A program made the translations under genes and the position numbers. The notes under the pieces were generated by a model. That model ran no database searches. It was not told the origin of the DNA and saw nothing but the letters and a program-made list of their open reading frames with translations. This document shows positions 14,364-14,462 of a stretch of DNA of 14,462 nt, piece after piece. The stretch lies in assembly GCA_009920875.1 (NCBI GenBank), contig RFZE01000032.1, positions 1 through 14,462 of the forward strand, given 5' to 3'. Source of the stretch: Alphaproteobacteria bacterium (GTDB taxonomy: Bacteria > Pseudomonadota > Alphaproteobacteria > RS24). Position 1 is the stretch's first letter; each line of letters begins with the position of its first letter.

Positions 14364-14462
14364 GCAAGCCCCGCAATTTTGCCGAATTGCAGCGTCAGAT
14401 GACGCACATATTGCGCGCTGCCGGATGCGAAACGGCGACATTGGATGCGCGGCTTTTGCTGG
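14360..14462 (+). CDS. prmC: Release factor glutamine methyltransferase PrmC (N-terminal 34 residues, cut by window edge)
   Basis: PrmC transfers a methyl group from SAM to the glutamine of the GGQ motif in RF1 and RF2. Only the first 34 codons are in the window. The visible sequence ends with LRAAGCETATLDARLLL, which matches the conserved N-terminal helical region of PrmC (LRxAGxxxxxLDAxLLL). The catalytic NPPY motif would lie beyond the right edge. I take GTG 14360 as the start: it overlaps the prfA stop in a 4-nt GTGA, typical of coupled translation. An in-frame ATG at 14399 is an alternative, but it would cut into the N-terminal helix. The prfA-prmC pairing is widespread and supports the call. 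Confidence 0.88.
   Translation, partial: MSKPRNFAELQRQMTHILRAAGCETATLDARLLL

Noticed and set aside
14399..14401. ATG as an alternative prmC start
   Set aside because: It would remove residues of the N-terminal helix, while GTG 14360 overlaps the prfA stop as GTGA in a typical coupled arrangement.
13605..14441. Long minus-strand open frame (278 codons) across prfA and prmC
   Set aside because: Shadow of prfA; the RF1 motifs on the plus strand are unambiguous.
1..14462. Search for mobile elements, CRISPR repeats, tRNAs, integration sites, toxin-antitoxin or defence genes
   Set aside because: Nothing found. Nearly all bases are accounted for by housekeeping genes in a familiar order, with even composition.

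Overview
This window is an ordinary, densely packed stretch of housekeeping chromosome from what looks like an alphaproteobacterium. The evidence is the protein families and their order: secA divergent from argJ/mutT, an NDUFAF5-type methyltransferase beside comF, ubiG divergent from lysC, and lysC-ptsP followed by a RodZ-like gene, ispG, prfA and prmC. This order is familiar from that class. Composition is moderately GC-rich and even from end to end, with no island-like segment. I see no mobile element, CRISPR array, tRNA or rRNA, and no gene-free stretch over about 300 bases. I cannot name the genus.

Layout. (1) 1-1566, minus strand: the first 522 codons of secA, cut by the left edge. (2) 1567-1774: the secA/parvulin divergent region. 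It holds a good sigma70-type promoter for secA, a perfect 7-bp hairpin at the predicted 5' end of its mRNA, and a 10-codon mini-ORF. (3) 1775-4271, plus strand: a secreted parvulin-type peptidyl-prolyl isomerase, argJ and mutT, tightly spaced. (4) 4268-5158, minus strand: an NDUFAF5/BioC-like methyltransferase whose stop codon interlocks with that of mutT. (5) 5169-6793, plus strand: a ComF-family phosphoribosyltransferase and a Nit1-type carbon-nitrogen hydrolase. (6) 6813-7577, minus strand: ubiG. (7) 7680-14462, plus strand: lysC, ptsP, a RodZ-like membrane HTH protein, ispG, prfA and the start of prmC (cut by the right edge). Their spacings run from about 40 nt down to a 4-nt overlap, so they are probably co-transcribed.

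How the genes relate. SecA drives export, and the parvulin has a Sec signal peptide and would act on exported proteins. argJ and lysC serve arginine and aspartate-family amino acid synthesis. UbiG (ubiquinone) and the NDUFAF5-like protein (complex I assembly in the mitochondrial homologue) are both tied to respiration. IspG makes an isoprenoid precursor, which also feeds the ubiquinone side chain. PtsP is the first enzyme of the nitrogen phosphotransferase system. PrmC methylates the GGQ glutamine of PrfA, its immediate upstream neighbour.

No clearly new system is visible. The observations most worth a second look are small-scale: the structured secA leader with its mini-ORF, a well-placed internal ribosome site in lysC that could yield a separate regulatory subunit, a symmetric TATATA element between ubiG and lysC, a 12-codon ORF coupled to the RodZ-like gene, and degenerate motifs in the NDUFAF5-like protein and in PtsP.
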